This document shows, one piece after another, positions 1 through 6,665 of a stretch of DNA of 64,000 bases; the stretch's first letter is position 1, and every line of letters begins with the position of its first letter. Source of the stretch: Gammaproteobacteria bacterium (lineage in GTDB: Bacteria; Pseudomonadota; Gammaproteobacteria; Enterobacterales; Alteromonadaceae). The notes beneath the pieces were generated by a model, which saw only the letters and a list, made by a program, of their open reading frames with translations, was not told the origin of the DNA and made no database searches. Both the position numbers and the translations under genes were made by a program. The stretch lies in contig JAFLDV010000005.1 in NCBI GenBank assembly GCA_017302255.1, forward strand, positions 1 to 64,000, written 5' to 3'.

Positions 1-51
1 GAAACACAAGCTTTGCAATATCAATCCCACAACGGATAGACTGTTCCATGC

Positions 52-127
52 GACTTCCCCTTACTAGTGACTGTTTGATTCATCACTCTCAGTGTGGCAC
101 TTCGATGCCGAATAGTGAGGGGGAGTC
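52..127. other. Structured element with 15-bp stem upstream of cassette gene 1
   Basis: GACTTCCCCTTACTA (52-66) can pair over its full length with TAGTGAGGGGGAGTC (113-127), using two G-T wobbles and no bulges. Inside lie two smaller hairpins: CACT/AGTG at 84-94 and GGCA-CTTCGA-TGCC at 96-109. The arms lack the AAC/GTT core boxes of an attC site and no T-run follows, so it is neither an obvious recombination site nor a terminator. The function is unknown. It could be an RNA leader or the remains of a mobile element. Confidence 0.45.
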
Positions 128-196
128 CATGTTATTGTTCAAGCGCTGCGCGCAGCCTCTTAACTCCAGCTTTAGCACTCTAGAAAGAGTAGATAT

Positions 197-517
197 ATGG
201 ATATAAACGATTTACGTTGGCATGATGGAAATATTATGAAATTCGAGCTTTCGCCGAAGTATGGCGAAGAAGCCGAAATTTGGATCCATGCAGAGCTATA
301 TGATGATTCTGAAAGAACTCAAGGTAGAGATGAGTTCTTAATAAAGTGTTGCGGTGTTTCGCGCTTTAATGCAGCTTGCGATTTAATTGAATTGAATGAA
401 AATCGTGTTGCTGGCAGCATCAACCACGGTTCACTTAAAGCTAATGTATTAAGAATTAGCCTTTTTGAAGGTTTTGTTGAAATTCAAGCACAAAATTTTC
501 ATGTGTCAAAGCGCTAA
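197..517 (+). CDS. Hypothetical protein, putative integron cassette gene 1
   Basis: A 106-residue acidic, soluble protein with no signal peptide or membrane segment. It starts MDINDLRWHDG and has a beta-rich look; the N-terminal WHDG pattern resembles small immunity-like or DUF proteins, but I do not recognise the family. The ATG at 197 has only a weak purine-rich AAAGAG upstream. The TAA stop falls inside the box CGCTAAC (512-518) that I read as the start of an attC site, a typical arrangement for integron cassettes. It lies in the same orientation as the six genes that follow. Confidence 0.6.
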   Translation: MDINDLRWHDGNIMKFELSPKYGEEAEIWIHAELYDDSERTQGRDEFLIKCCGVSRFNAACDLIELNENRVAGSINHGSLKANVLRISLFEGFVEIQAQNFHVSKR

Positions 518-608
518 CAAGCAAAAGCAACATCACCCTTCGGGCAAGACGCACTATCGTACGCTGTAGTGGTTACGTGGCTTGCAGCAGATAGAGCCTG
601 CGTTAGCT
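512..608 (+). other. Putative attC recombination site 1
   Basis: The 97-bp spacer begins with CGCTAAC (512-518), containing the stop of the upstream gene, and ends with GTTAGCT (602-608). The outer boxes are complementary over AGC-TAAC/GTTA-GCT, as expected for R'' and R' boxes. The centre holds further dyad symmetry, e.g. CACTA/TAGTG. Known attC sites are about 57-141 bp and are recognised as folded single strands. This call is by eye; no covariance search was run. Confidence 0.55.
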
Positions 609-740
609 TCCCGCAGCCTGGGGCAGTAACCGATAAGGCGGAAGCGCTCAAGAAAATCCTTGTTCAGTGGGTTCGGTATGTCCAGTGAGCCGCGATCTAA
701 CCCTTCGCAGCAGGCAGAACTTAAGTCTTTAAGGAGGAAT

Positions 741-1172
741 ATGCCGAAATTTCCAATCATTTGGCTTGGTCCTAAGTGTGGCGTCATGCACTTTCGTAAC
801 CTAGCAGCGCTGAATACTGCACAATTGCTGTTCTTTGGGCCGCTTTTACTCGAAGGTGATTCTATTACCGATTCTGAAGGCCAAGAGTGGACGCTATTTT
901 TAAATAAGAAACCCAACATAACTCTGGCGCAGAGGATAAAAGTATTAATTGGAAACCATGTGGAAGTCGCAATTGACTATGGGTTCTTAAAATCCTATTT
1001 GTATGATTTTGAAGGATTGAAGCAACGACTCATCACACAATCTGCAAACGATCCTGGCGATTTAATGTGGCAATTCATCGAGCATGATGACATTGTCCAA
1101 GGTGTTAATTTGTCACAATCTATCGGCTCCTTGTTCCAGTTTTTAGAACTCAAGGTGTGCAACGAGCCTTAA
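741..1172 (+). CDS. Hypothetical protein, putative integron cassette gene 2
   Basis: A 143-residue protein beginning MPKFPIIWLGPKCG. I chose the ATG at 741 because AAGGAGG lies just upstream (731-737); the frame stays open back to 660, but without a comparable ribosome site. The protein looks soluble and globular, with mixed alpha/beta character and no membrane segment. No family is recognised. The TAA stop lies inside CCTTAAC, the first box of the next attC-like site, so gene and site behave as one cassette. The preceding spacer ends at 608, leaving a leader of about 130 bp. Confidence 0.62.
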   Translation: MPKFPIIWLGPKCGVMHFRNLAALNTAQLLFFGPLLLEGDSITDSEGQEWTLFLNKKPNITLAQRIKVLIGNHVEVAIDYGFLKSYLYDFEGLKQRLITQSANDPGDLMWQFIEHDDIVQGVNLSQSIGSLFQFLELKVCNEP

Positions 1173-1250
1173 CAAGGCGTTATTATCGCCACTTTCGTGA
1201 CTGGGGAGATTTCCGCTACGCCCCAATCGTCTCTTAGCTTTGTGTTAGGT
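1167..1250 (+). other. Putative attC recombination site 2
   Basis: The 84-bp spacer opens with CCTTAAC (1167-1173) and closes with GTTAGGT (1244-1250), which are complementary outer boxes. The TAA of the upstream gene is embedded in the first. An internal dyad GGGG...CCCC (about 1203-1233) is present. The downstream gene starts only seven bases after the last box, a classic cassette layout. Confidence 0.6.
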
Positions 1251-1256
1251 AATTTT

Positions 1257-1820
1257 ATGGCTCCAGGCGCTCATTTACTTTTTAGCTGGTTAGTTGGAGT
1301 TAATTTATTTAACGCTCGACGCGAGCGCGCTTTAGTCGCAATCGCGGGAGTGGCGCCAGACTTAGATGGCCTTGGCCTTATTGTTGATAAAGTATCAGGC
1401 ACTACAAATTACTTTTTTCAGTACCATCACTATCTCGGCCATTCTGTTTTTTCGGCAATAATAATTGCATCAATTGCAGCAGCATTCGCTAAAGTGCAAA
1501 AACTAACAGTATGGTTCGCTGCGTTGTTCGTAGTCCATCTACATTTGTTATGTGACATCGCAGGATCTAAAGGGCCAGATGGGAACCAATGGCCAATACA
1601 TTATTTATATCCGCTAAATCCGTATTACAGCATTTCTTGGGCATATCAGTGGGAGTTAAATGCTTGGCAAAATATCCTAACAATGGTGCTGCTGCTATTT
1701 GTCTCTTGCTATTATGCGGCAACTAAGAGAATTACTTTTTTAGAGGTGTTTAGTTACCGGTTAAACGAGGAAGTATTTAAGATGTACAATAAATATTTTC
1801 GAAAAAATAACACCTTATAA
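1257..1820 (+). CDS. Membrane metal-dependent hydrolase, YdjM/DUF457-like, cassette gene 3
   Basis: A 187-residue integral membrane protein resembling the YdjM/DUF457 family of putative metal-dependent hydrolases. Visible hallmarks are the N-terminal APGAHLLFSWLVG, the acidic APDLDG motif near residue 35, YHHYLGHS near 60 and HLHLLCDIAGS near 100. Together these supply the His/Asp residues expected to bind metal, set among several hydrophobic helices. The substrate is unknown; relatives are linked to membrane-lipid or SOS-related roles. I chose ATG 1257 because it directly follows the attC-like site and starts at the conserved MAPGAHL; the upstream in-frame codons lie inside that site. The TAA stop overlaps a weaker attC-like box. 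Confidence 0.72.
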   Translation: MAPGAHLLFSWLVGVNLFNARRERALVAIAGVAPDLDGLGLIVDKVSGTTNYFFQYHHYLGHSVFSAIIIASIAAAFAKVQKLTVWFAALFVVHLHLLCDIAGSKGPDGNQWPIHYLYPLNPYYSISWAYQWELNAWQNILTMVLLLFVSCYYAATKRITFLEVFSYRLNEEVFKMYNKYFRKNNTL

Positions 1821-1976
1821 GCAATCTCGAGGATGGTATTTAATTGCATTTTAGCCATTCCGCTTTGCTCCATTAAATGGCAAAAGTTCAAGCTAAAAAC
1901 CACTGTTTATCGAGGATTGAGGTGTTCAGAGAACTGAAAATACAGTGTCAATTGAAGCCCAAAGCGACGCTTATGG
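1814..1976 (+). other. Degenerate attC-like spacer 3
   Basis: The spacer opens with CTTATAAGC (1814-1822) and has a matching CGCTTATGG at 1968-1976. The outer boxes are complementary but depart from the AAC/GTT core. At 163 bp it is longer than most attC sites. It also holds an inverted repeat GCCATT...AATGGC (about 1856-1883) and two copies of TCGAGGAT. It may be a divergent or composite site. Confidence 0.3.
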
Positions 1977-2015
1977 CTGCACCTTTGTTTAATCGTAAGT
2001 TTTCATGGATAGAAT

Positions 2016-2336
2016 ATGGATTGTGCTGAATTATTTGGAAATGTAAAAAAGTACTGGCCAAGTTCAGTCACTTTGAATGAAGACACATTTGATACTCTGA
2101 ATTTAATATACAGGGAATTTGAGTCGAAAATTGCTCAAAACGAAGATTCGTGGCTTGAAGTAAGTTCATGGGCATTTCACCAAACTATTTGGAGCTTTGC
2201 TGAGCAGCAGACTTATGCGGGTCAAAAGGAAATCAAGATCTCTGACATACCTATAAGTCTGTTTAATGAAAAAATGCTTTCAAACTTAAAGGACGGATCT
2301 TGGGCAGAGGAGCGCCAAAAATATGTGCCCTTGTAA
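2016..2336 (+). CDS. Hypothetical protein, putative integron cassette gene 4
   Basis: A 106-residue soluble protein starting MDCAELFGNVKKYW, rich in aromatic and acidic residues and probably largely helical. It has no signal peptide, membrane segment or recognisable motif; I do not know the family. No strong ribosome site is visible before ATG 2016, so the start is uncertain. Orientation, size and the flanking attC-like spacers match the other cassette genes. Confidence 0.55.
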   Translation: MDCAELFGNVKKYWPSSVTLNEDTFDTLNLIYREFESKIAQNEDSWLEVSSWAFHQTIWSFAEQQTYAGQKEIKISDIPISLFNEKMLSNLKDGSWAEERQKYVPL

Positions 2337-2410
2337 GCTAAAGGTCCATTAACGGCTTGAGTTAAGTTCCTTACGCCAGCAATGCTGGAATGGTTATTTC
2401 GACGTTAGCG
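2335..2410 (+). other. Putative attC recombination site 4
   Basis: The 76-bp spacer starts at the stop of cassette gene 4 with AAGCTAAAG and ends with GTTAGCG (2404-2410); GCTAA/TTAGC are complementary. An internal hairpin CCAGCAATGCTGG lies in the middle (about 2379-2391). Confidence 0.48.
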
Positions 2411-2461
2411 GTCAATCAACCAGCTGCTAGGTAATTATAAAATTCTGAGTGAAATACATTT

Positions 2462-2893
2462 ATGGACAATGAAGAATATGGAGTAATTGCGGAGGCATAC
2501 GAAAATGGTTTTCGTGTTGTTTACTCTTTTGATAACTACCTACCAGCCAAAGAGATAGTTCAGAAATTTCCAACTTTGCTTGTAATCAAATTTGCATATG
2601 ATGGCAGCGAAAACGATGGAATGCCCTCCACAGCTGGATCGGCAATTATTTATGCATTTGAGGCGTTGTTGGATGAATTAGTCGACGACGGTAAAAGTTT
2701 TAGCGCCTACACCAAAACAGGCGGAAATTTTAGAGAGTTTGTGCATTACACGACCGATGAAGAATCGTATATGAACTCTTTCAATCAGGCTGCAAAAGAC
2801 CATAAAAGGTATCCAATAGAAATAGTTTTTTATCGTGATCCTGAATGGACTGATTACACTAAATTAATGGAAGATTTCGCCGAAGATAGCTAA
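2462..2893 (+). CDS. DUF695-like protein, putative integron cassette gene 5
   Basis: A 143-residue acidic soluble protein. Its C-terminal stretch YPIEIVFYRDPEWTDY closely matches the ending typical of the DUF695 family, in which a DPEW motif closes the domain. The middle part (SAYTKTGGNFREFVHY, residues about 81-96) matches that family's conserved strand region. DUF695 has no established biochemical role, although members occur near contact-dependent or toxin-immunity loci. The assignment is from pattern memory, not a search. ATG 2462 is the only sensible start. The gene sits between two attC-like spacers. Confidence 0.6.
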   Translation: MDNEEYGVIAEAYENGFRVVYSFDNYLPAKEIVQKFPTLLVIKFAYDGSENDGMPSTAGSAIIYAFEALLDELVDDGKSFSAYTKTGGNFREFVHYTTDEESYMNSFNQAAKDHKRYPIEIVFYRDPEWTDYTKLMEDFAEDS

Positions 2894-2971
2894 TAAATTC
2901 AACCTAATGCGAAGAAAGAAAAAATTGCTGTTTTAATCCCGCCCCCAAAATCTAGCAGGACCGCGTTATCA
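2886..2971 (+). other. Degenerate attC-like spacer 5
   Basis: The 86-bp spacer begins around GATAGCTAAT, which includes the stop of cassette gene 5, and ends with GTTATCA (2965-2971). The outer GATA/TATC bases can pair, but the core is degenerate. It is supported mainly by its position between two cassette genes. Confidence 0.28.
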
Positions 2972-3130
2972 ATGACAATCCATTTAAGTGCTGGGGAATG
3001 TGCTGGGTTTGAATTACATGAGCTGATGAATTGATGATTCAAAGCTACCTAGATAACAAATGCCAGCACAAGTCACCTTCTGGCTGGTCAACAGTTGCTT
3101 GGACATGTGCCGGACGCAATAAGGTTTAGC

Positions 3131-3361
3131 ATGAACGAATTATCAGATCTCCATAACCAATGGCTTGATGGCGCTCGATTGCCTAATGTGCATTTTTTAA
3201 TGAATGACTACGTTGACGTCATCGCAGGACAGCACCTTGGTGAGTTGGGTTCGGTTGTCTCTATTTATCAATTTGAGCCGACTCCTTGCTACGTTGTAGA
3301 GACTGAAACCGGCAAAGACATTGTAGTCGCAGAAAGTGAGATTCAAATTGCCAACTCATAA
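3131..3361 (+). CDS. Small KOW/SH3-like protein, putative integron cassette gene 6
   Basis: A 76-residue protein whose core, DYVDVIAGQHLGELGSVVSI (residues about 25-44), followed by CYVVETETGKDIVVAESEI, reads as a small beta-barrel of KOW/SH3 type. Such modules bind nucleic acid or ribosomal partners in other proteins. This one is a stand-alone domain of unknown role. I chose ATG 3131 because AAGG lies six bases upstream (3121-3124). The TAA stop lies in the box TCATAAC that begins the next attC-like site. Confidence 0.58.
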   Translation: MNELSDLHNQWLDGARLPNVHFLMNDYVDVIAGQHLGELGSVVSIYQFEPTPCYVVETETGKDIVVAESEIQIANS

Positions 3362-3448
3362 CAAACAAATCTTAATTGCCCAGGTAGGGCCTGGCTTTCG
3401 CCGGTAATACGCGTTCGCGTTTTACCGCGCTAAATTTGGTAGTTAGGT
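3356..3448 (+). other. Putative attC recombination site 6
   Basis: This 93-bp spacer is the clearest site of the array. TCATAAC (3356-3362) carries the stop of cassette gene 6 and GTTAGGT (3442-3448) closes it. The outer arms share CTAAC-A--CAAAT symmetry (AACAAACAAATC against AATTTGGTAGTTAG). GGTAATACGCG/CGCGTTTTACC-type dyads lie inside. The next gene starts five bases later. Confidence 0.6.
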
Positions 3449-3452
3449 ACCT

Positions 3453-3869
3453 ATGACACTGATGAAACAATATTTTAAAGCGGCTATGGTCGGGATCGCT
3501 GCACTGGTCGTTGCGGCGACACTAATCGCGTATGGGGTATCTATTGCTGAAGCACAGCAACCGTTTAACATGCTAGGGCTTACCGCGTCGGGCTCGGTTG
3601 TGTTGTTGGGGATCATGTTCATCGGTGTGCCCCTGATTATTTTTTTTGGTGCGCCGCTCTTTGTATTTCTGTTGCGCCGCGAAAGTGCCACATGGCCGAT
3701 GGTGCTTGCTATTGGCGCAGCCCCCGCAATTTTAGTGGCACCATTTATCCTAGATTTAGCTCTGATGTGTCTGCCTTTTGGGCTAATGGTTGCAGCTGTT
3801 GTTCGATGGGCCTGTGGTCAGGGGTCTAATCATTCGTCTAAGCCTGAGCCGCTTCGTAGCGCGACTTAA
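3453..3869 (+). CDS. Small integral membrane protein, putative integron cassette gene 7
   Basis: A 138-residue hydrophobic protein with about three or four predicted membrane helices: roughly residues 10-30, 42-75, 83-100 and 103-118. They are followed by a short polar tail (SNHSSKPEPLRSAT). No family is recognised. It begins directly after the attC-like site, and its TAA stop sits in ACTTAAC (3864-3870), again the expected first box of an attC. The region beyond is interrupted by the insertion sequence, so the closing box of this cassette may be lost. Confidence 0.55.
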   Translation: MTLMKQYFKAAMVGIAALVVAATLIAYGVSIAEAQQPFNMLGLTASGSVVLLGIMFIGVPLIIFFGAPLFVFLLRRESATWPMVLAIGAAPAILVAPFILDLALMCLPFGLMVAAVVRWACGQGSNHSSKPEPLRSAT

Positions 3870-4019
3870 CCTATGTGGATACTACCCAGATGAAAGTACA
3901 GGCAACCGTTAACCTTGCATTCGACTTAACTGTGTCATTTTCCAATGGCTTTGAACAACCCGTGCCAGCGATGACCTTTCCCCGGAATTAATACCAATCC
4001 GGTGATGAGATTTTCCAGC

Positions 4020-4838
4020 TTATGCTGCCTGTTTTGCATACTCAACAGGCGACATGTAATTCAATGAACTATGTGGGCGAACAGTGTTGTAATGCTCGCG
4101 CCATAAATCGATTTCGTATCGGGCCTCGTCCATCGTTCTAAACCAGTGTTGGTTCAAACACTCGTTCCTGAACTTGCCATTTAAGCTTTCAACAAAAGCG
4201 TTTTGTGTTGGTTTCCCAGGCTGAATAAACCCCAGACTCACGCCAGTTTCTTTGCACCAGAAGAACATTGCCTTGCTGGTAAATTCAGTGCCGTTATCGC
4301 AAATTACTTTGTTAGGTTTGCCACGCTGCTCAATCAGCAAACTTAAGAATCTGGCGACTTGTCTGCCGCTGATAGAAACCGAAACCAGTTGCCCAACCAT
4401 TTCCCGCGAATAGTCATCCACCACATTCAATACCCGAAAGCGCCGGCCATTGCTGAGCTGGTCAGACACAAAATCCATCGACCAGCGTTGATTCACTGCT
4501 GTTGGCACTTCCATCGGCTGGCGTGGCCGGGTCAACTTTTTGCGTTTCTTGGTTCGAACCTGCAAGCCTTCTTCGGTATAAAGACGATAGGTATGTTTGC
4601 GATTTTTGACCATTCCTTCGCCGCGAAGCAGTCCATGCAACATCAGATAACCGTAACGCGGATATAGGGTGGCAAGCGCCTTTAAACGCTGGCGCAAGCT
4701 GCTATCTGCATTCGTTTTTGGCTCATAACGCAGTGCCGTTCGACTCAATCCCGCCAACTTGCAGGCCACCCGTTCACTCAGGCGAAATGCTGCCATCAGA
4801 TGTTGAGCAACAGGTTTCCTTGCCGCTGGCGTCACCAC
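4020..4838 (-). CDS. IS3-family transposase OrfB (DDE integrase core)
   Basis: A 272-residue catalytic subunit. The HTH_21-like N-terminal region is followed by an rve integrase core with the acidic triad D122 (SMDFVSDQ), D181 (ICDNGTEF) and E217 (NAFVESLNGKF); the second and third residues are 35 apart, as in D,D(35)E enzymes. The C-terminal YNTVRPHSSLNYMSPVEYA is the usual IS3-family ending. It overlaps orfA by seven bases and is expected mainly as an OrfAB fusion made by -1 frameshifting. The listed GTG start is the first in-frame codon after the slip site. No internal stop or missing catalytic residue is seen, so the element may be active. Confidence 0.9.
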   Translation of the reverse strand: MVTPAARKPVAQHLMAAFRLSERVACKLAGLSRTALRYEPKTNADSSLRQRLKALATLYPRYGYLMLHGLLRGEGMVKNRKHTYRLYTEEGLQVRTKKRKKLTRPRQPMEVPTAVNQRWSMDFVSDQLSNGRRFRVLNVVDDYSREMVGQLVSVSISGRQVARFLSLLIEQRGKPNKVICDNGTEFTSKAMFFWCKETGVSLGFIQPGKPTQNAFVESLNGKFRNECLNQHWFRTMDEARYEIDLWREHYNTVRPHSSLNYMSPVEYAKQAA

Positions 4839-5095
4839 TTTTTTGACAGCACATCCTTCATGGCTTCGACTTCCAGCATCTTGTCGGCCAGCATCTTTTT
4901 GAGCCGGGTATTCTCAACTTCAAGCTCCTTCAGACGCTTGGCTTCGTTCACTTCCAGACCTGCGTACTTGCTGCGCCAGTTGTAGAAGGTGCCGACAGAT
5001 ATGCCCATCTCGCGGCACAGATCTTCGACTTTAGAACCCGCTTCATGCTGCTTGATGGCTTTGATGATTTGTTCTTCTGTGTAACGTTTTTTCAT
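4832..5095 (-). CDS. IS3-family transposase OrfA (helix-turn-helix)
   Basis: An 87-residue DNA-binding subunit. An HTH_Tnp_1-type helix-turn-helix lies at residues about 5-45 (EEQIIKAIKQHEAG...MGISVGTFYNWRSKYAG). It is followed by a leucine-zipper-like coiled coil (KRLKELEVENTRLKKMLADK, about 54-73) that mediates OrfA/OrfAB pairing in this family. The last codons, before a TGA stop, contain the A AAA AAG slippery heptamer (4838-4844 on the + strand coordinates). Ribosomes can shift there into orfB. Confidence 0.88.
   Translation of the reverse strand: MKKRYTEEQIIKAIKQHEAGSKVEDLCREMGISVGTFYNWRSKYAGLEVNEAKRLKELEVENTRLKKMLADKMLEVEAMKDVLSKKW
4838..4844 (-). promoter_or_regulatory. Programmed -1 frameshift heptamer AAAAAAG
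   Basis: Read on the - strand, A AAA AAG sits at the end of orfA, a few bases before its TGA, and aligns orfB in the -1 frame. This is the standard IS3-family signal for making the OrfAB transposase. Confidence 0.75.
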
Positions 5096-5169
5096 TTTGA
5101 GATCTCCATTGGCTCCAGTTTATTGGAAATCTCATCAATGTCATGGTCTTAAATTTGGGGGAAAGGTCA

Positions 5170-5561
5170 AAGGCCACCCACAATTTAAAAAGTAGATTGC
5201 CAGAGTTGAAAAGTGAACTTGCGTTTTACTTGCTCTTGCCTAAACGTCCAAAAATCTGAGTTTTGAATGGAATAAATGCAGGTCGAAATTTTCAGTTTTG
5301 GGTATTTTTGGCGGAAAAACAAAAGGCTTTTACGCCAGCATTGTGGTCAGCGTAGGAGTTAAAAGAGTGCTTGGAATGGCCAGTAGTTATTGTATTGCTA
5401 GCCAAAGCATCGTCGGCAACTGTGAATGCCGTGTAGCGATTTTTGGCCAACCGCTTGGCATAACTTCTCTAGAGCCGCGGCAAGGCCAATTGCTTGGAAA
5501 ATTCATCTTCAAGGCTCTGGCAATTTTGTAGCCAGTAGCCTTGTATTATTGTTTTGCCAAA
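5170..5561. other. Intergenic region between IS and esterase gene
   Basis: About 390 bp without a convincing gene. A 77-codon open frame at 5298-5531 on the + strand has no ribosome site, no family resemblance and runs convergent to the esterase; I do not accept it. No attC-like boxes, tRNA or terminator are seen, so the cassette array does not visibly continue past the insertion sequence. Confidence 0.5.
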
Positions 5562-6665
5562 CTACTTCCGCAACCAAGCCGCCATGTTCATCACCGCTTG
5601 GATTTGTACCCCTTGCTTGGTCGCGTAATCACCATTGGTGTAACCCCACCAATCCCAACAGGCATTTGGATTAAAGGGTGCCATTGCGCTTTTTTTCGTT
5701 TGTGGATAAAGCACCACTAAATGGTTGGTGTCGGCATATTCATTAAGGCCAGAGAGGCGGGGATACGCATCGCCAACGGCATCGGCATTTTGTTTGCAGC
5801 CATGAAAACTGATATGTAAACGGCAACTTTCACCTTTGGCGCAGCTTGTTGGAATATAAACAAAACCTTCATCGCCCATGCCGTCAGCGACATCACCAGC
5901 AACTTCTTGTTGGTTGAATTTCACTAAACTGCCAGTCGTCGTTGCGGCTTTTTGCTCAACCTTACCCAGTAAATGCGTTAAAAACTCACCGGTGCTATCG
6001 AAATCACAACTGCCTAAAAATGGCGCGTCCGAGACAGCACAATCGTTGCCGCCTTTTGCAGCAATAGGGTAATGATGGGCAAAGGGTTTATCATTTAGAT
6101 AACTCACGGTCGCGCCCAGTTGTTGATACTGTTTCGACAGTGCATCGCTGACCGCAGCATGCACAGTCGTGTCTTTGCTGCCATGCAATAACCATACTTT
6201 GGCACCAGCGAGGTTTTTCAAATCGTCAATTTTTCCAGCACTCGCCAGCTGCTGCATTTGCGTATCGGCAATGGCTAAATCTGGCGCACTGGTCGCTTTG
6301 TTAAAGCAGTGATCAAGCGCGATAGACAGTGAGTTTTGTGCACAGCCATAAGGCCCGGCGGCAATGATGGCGGCGCCTTTTATTTGTGAGGAGTGGGCAA
6401 TATGTAGCTGGTTTGCCATATAGCCACCTGACGATAACCCCGATACTGTGATTTCAGGTTGTAACTTTAATTTCGGGATTTGCGGATCTGCTGCATTTGC
6501 TGAGAAGGCAGTAACAAATAAGGCGAACCCACTGGCAGATAAAGACCCGAAGGAAAACAACGAGGGCGCAGTGCTGGTTTGTGCAGACTTAATTCGCTTG
6601 GAGAATTGTTCTGCAGTAGGTGATGAATTCGACTGAACATTGCGCAAGGTGAGACTCCGGTTCAT
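5562..6665 (-). CDS. Secreted PHB depolymerase-like esterase
   Basis: A 367-residue alpha/beta-hydrolase of the poly(3-hydroxybutyrate) depolymerase/esterase family. The lipase box GLSSG (catalytic Ser78) lies in VSGLSSGGYMANQ. Asp165 in HGSKDTTVH and His288 in HISFHGCKQN are the likely remaining triad members. The N-terminal hydrophobic stretch (residues about 42-58, ending ANA-AD) looks like an export signal, so the enzyme is probably periplasmic or extracellular. The roughly 35 polar residues before the signal are unusual, so the true start may be further downstream. It would hydrolyse short-chain hydroxyalkanoate polymers or oligomers; the exact substrate is inferred. No polymer-synthesis genes are nearby. 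Confidence 0.82.
   Translation of the reverse strand: MNRSLTLRNVQSNSSPTAEQFSKRIKSAQTSTAPSLFSFGSLSASGFALFVTAFSANAADPQIPKLKLQPEITVSGLSSGGYMANQLHIAHSSQIKGAAIIAAGPYGCAQNSLSIALDHCFNKATSAPDLAIADTQMQQLASAGKIDDLKNLAGAKVWLLHGSKDTTVHAAVSDALSKQYQQLGATVSYLNDKPFAHHYPIAAKGGNDCAVSDAPFLGSCDFDSTGEFLTHLLGKVEQKAATTTGSLVKFNQQEVAGDVADGMGDEGFVYIPTSCAKGESCRLHISFHGCKQNADAVGDAYPRLSGLNEYADTNHLVVLYPQTKKSAMAPFNPNACWDWWGYTNGDYATKQGVQIQAVMNMAAWLRK

Larger units (their letters stand above)
3972..5169 (-). mobile_element. IS3-family insertion sequence (IS407-group-like), complete
   Basis: The element is 1198 bp. The left end reads TGACCTTTCCCC from 3972. The right end, read inward from 5169, is also TGACCTTTCCCC, and both continue with partly matching sequence to GATGAGATTT. 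It encodes orfA and orfB on the - strand with a -1 frameshift heptamer between them. The IS407 group normally makes 4-bp target duplications, but here the flanks are GCGA (3968-3971) and AAGG (5170-5173). The insertion therefore lacks a visible duplication, which suggests recombination or deletion next to it. Confidence 0.88.

Noticed and set aside
52..127. tRNA gene at the left edge
   Set aside because: The length is right, but the arms form one continuous 15-bp stem rather than a cloverleaf, and the T-arm GGTTCGAAT consensus is missing.
100..170. attC-like site before cassette gene 1
   Set aside because: The GTTATTG (about 130) precedes CTTAAC (about 160), the reverse of the order seen in the other spacers, so it does not form the right box pair.
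660..740. Upstream extension of cassette gene 2
   Set aside because: The strong AAGGAGG site precedes the ATG at 741, and the extra codons lie in the cassette leader.
554..919. Open frame on the - strand inside the cassette region
   Set aside because: It overlaps cassette gene 2 and its attC-like site on the opposite strand, has no ribosome site and an uneven composition; it is a shadow frame.
5298..5531. 77-codon + strand open frame after the IS
   Set aside because: No ribosome site, no family resemblance and low-complexity sequence in an intergenic stretch.
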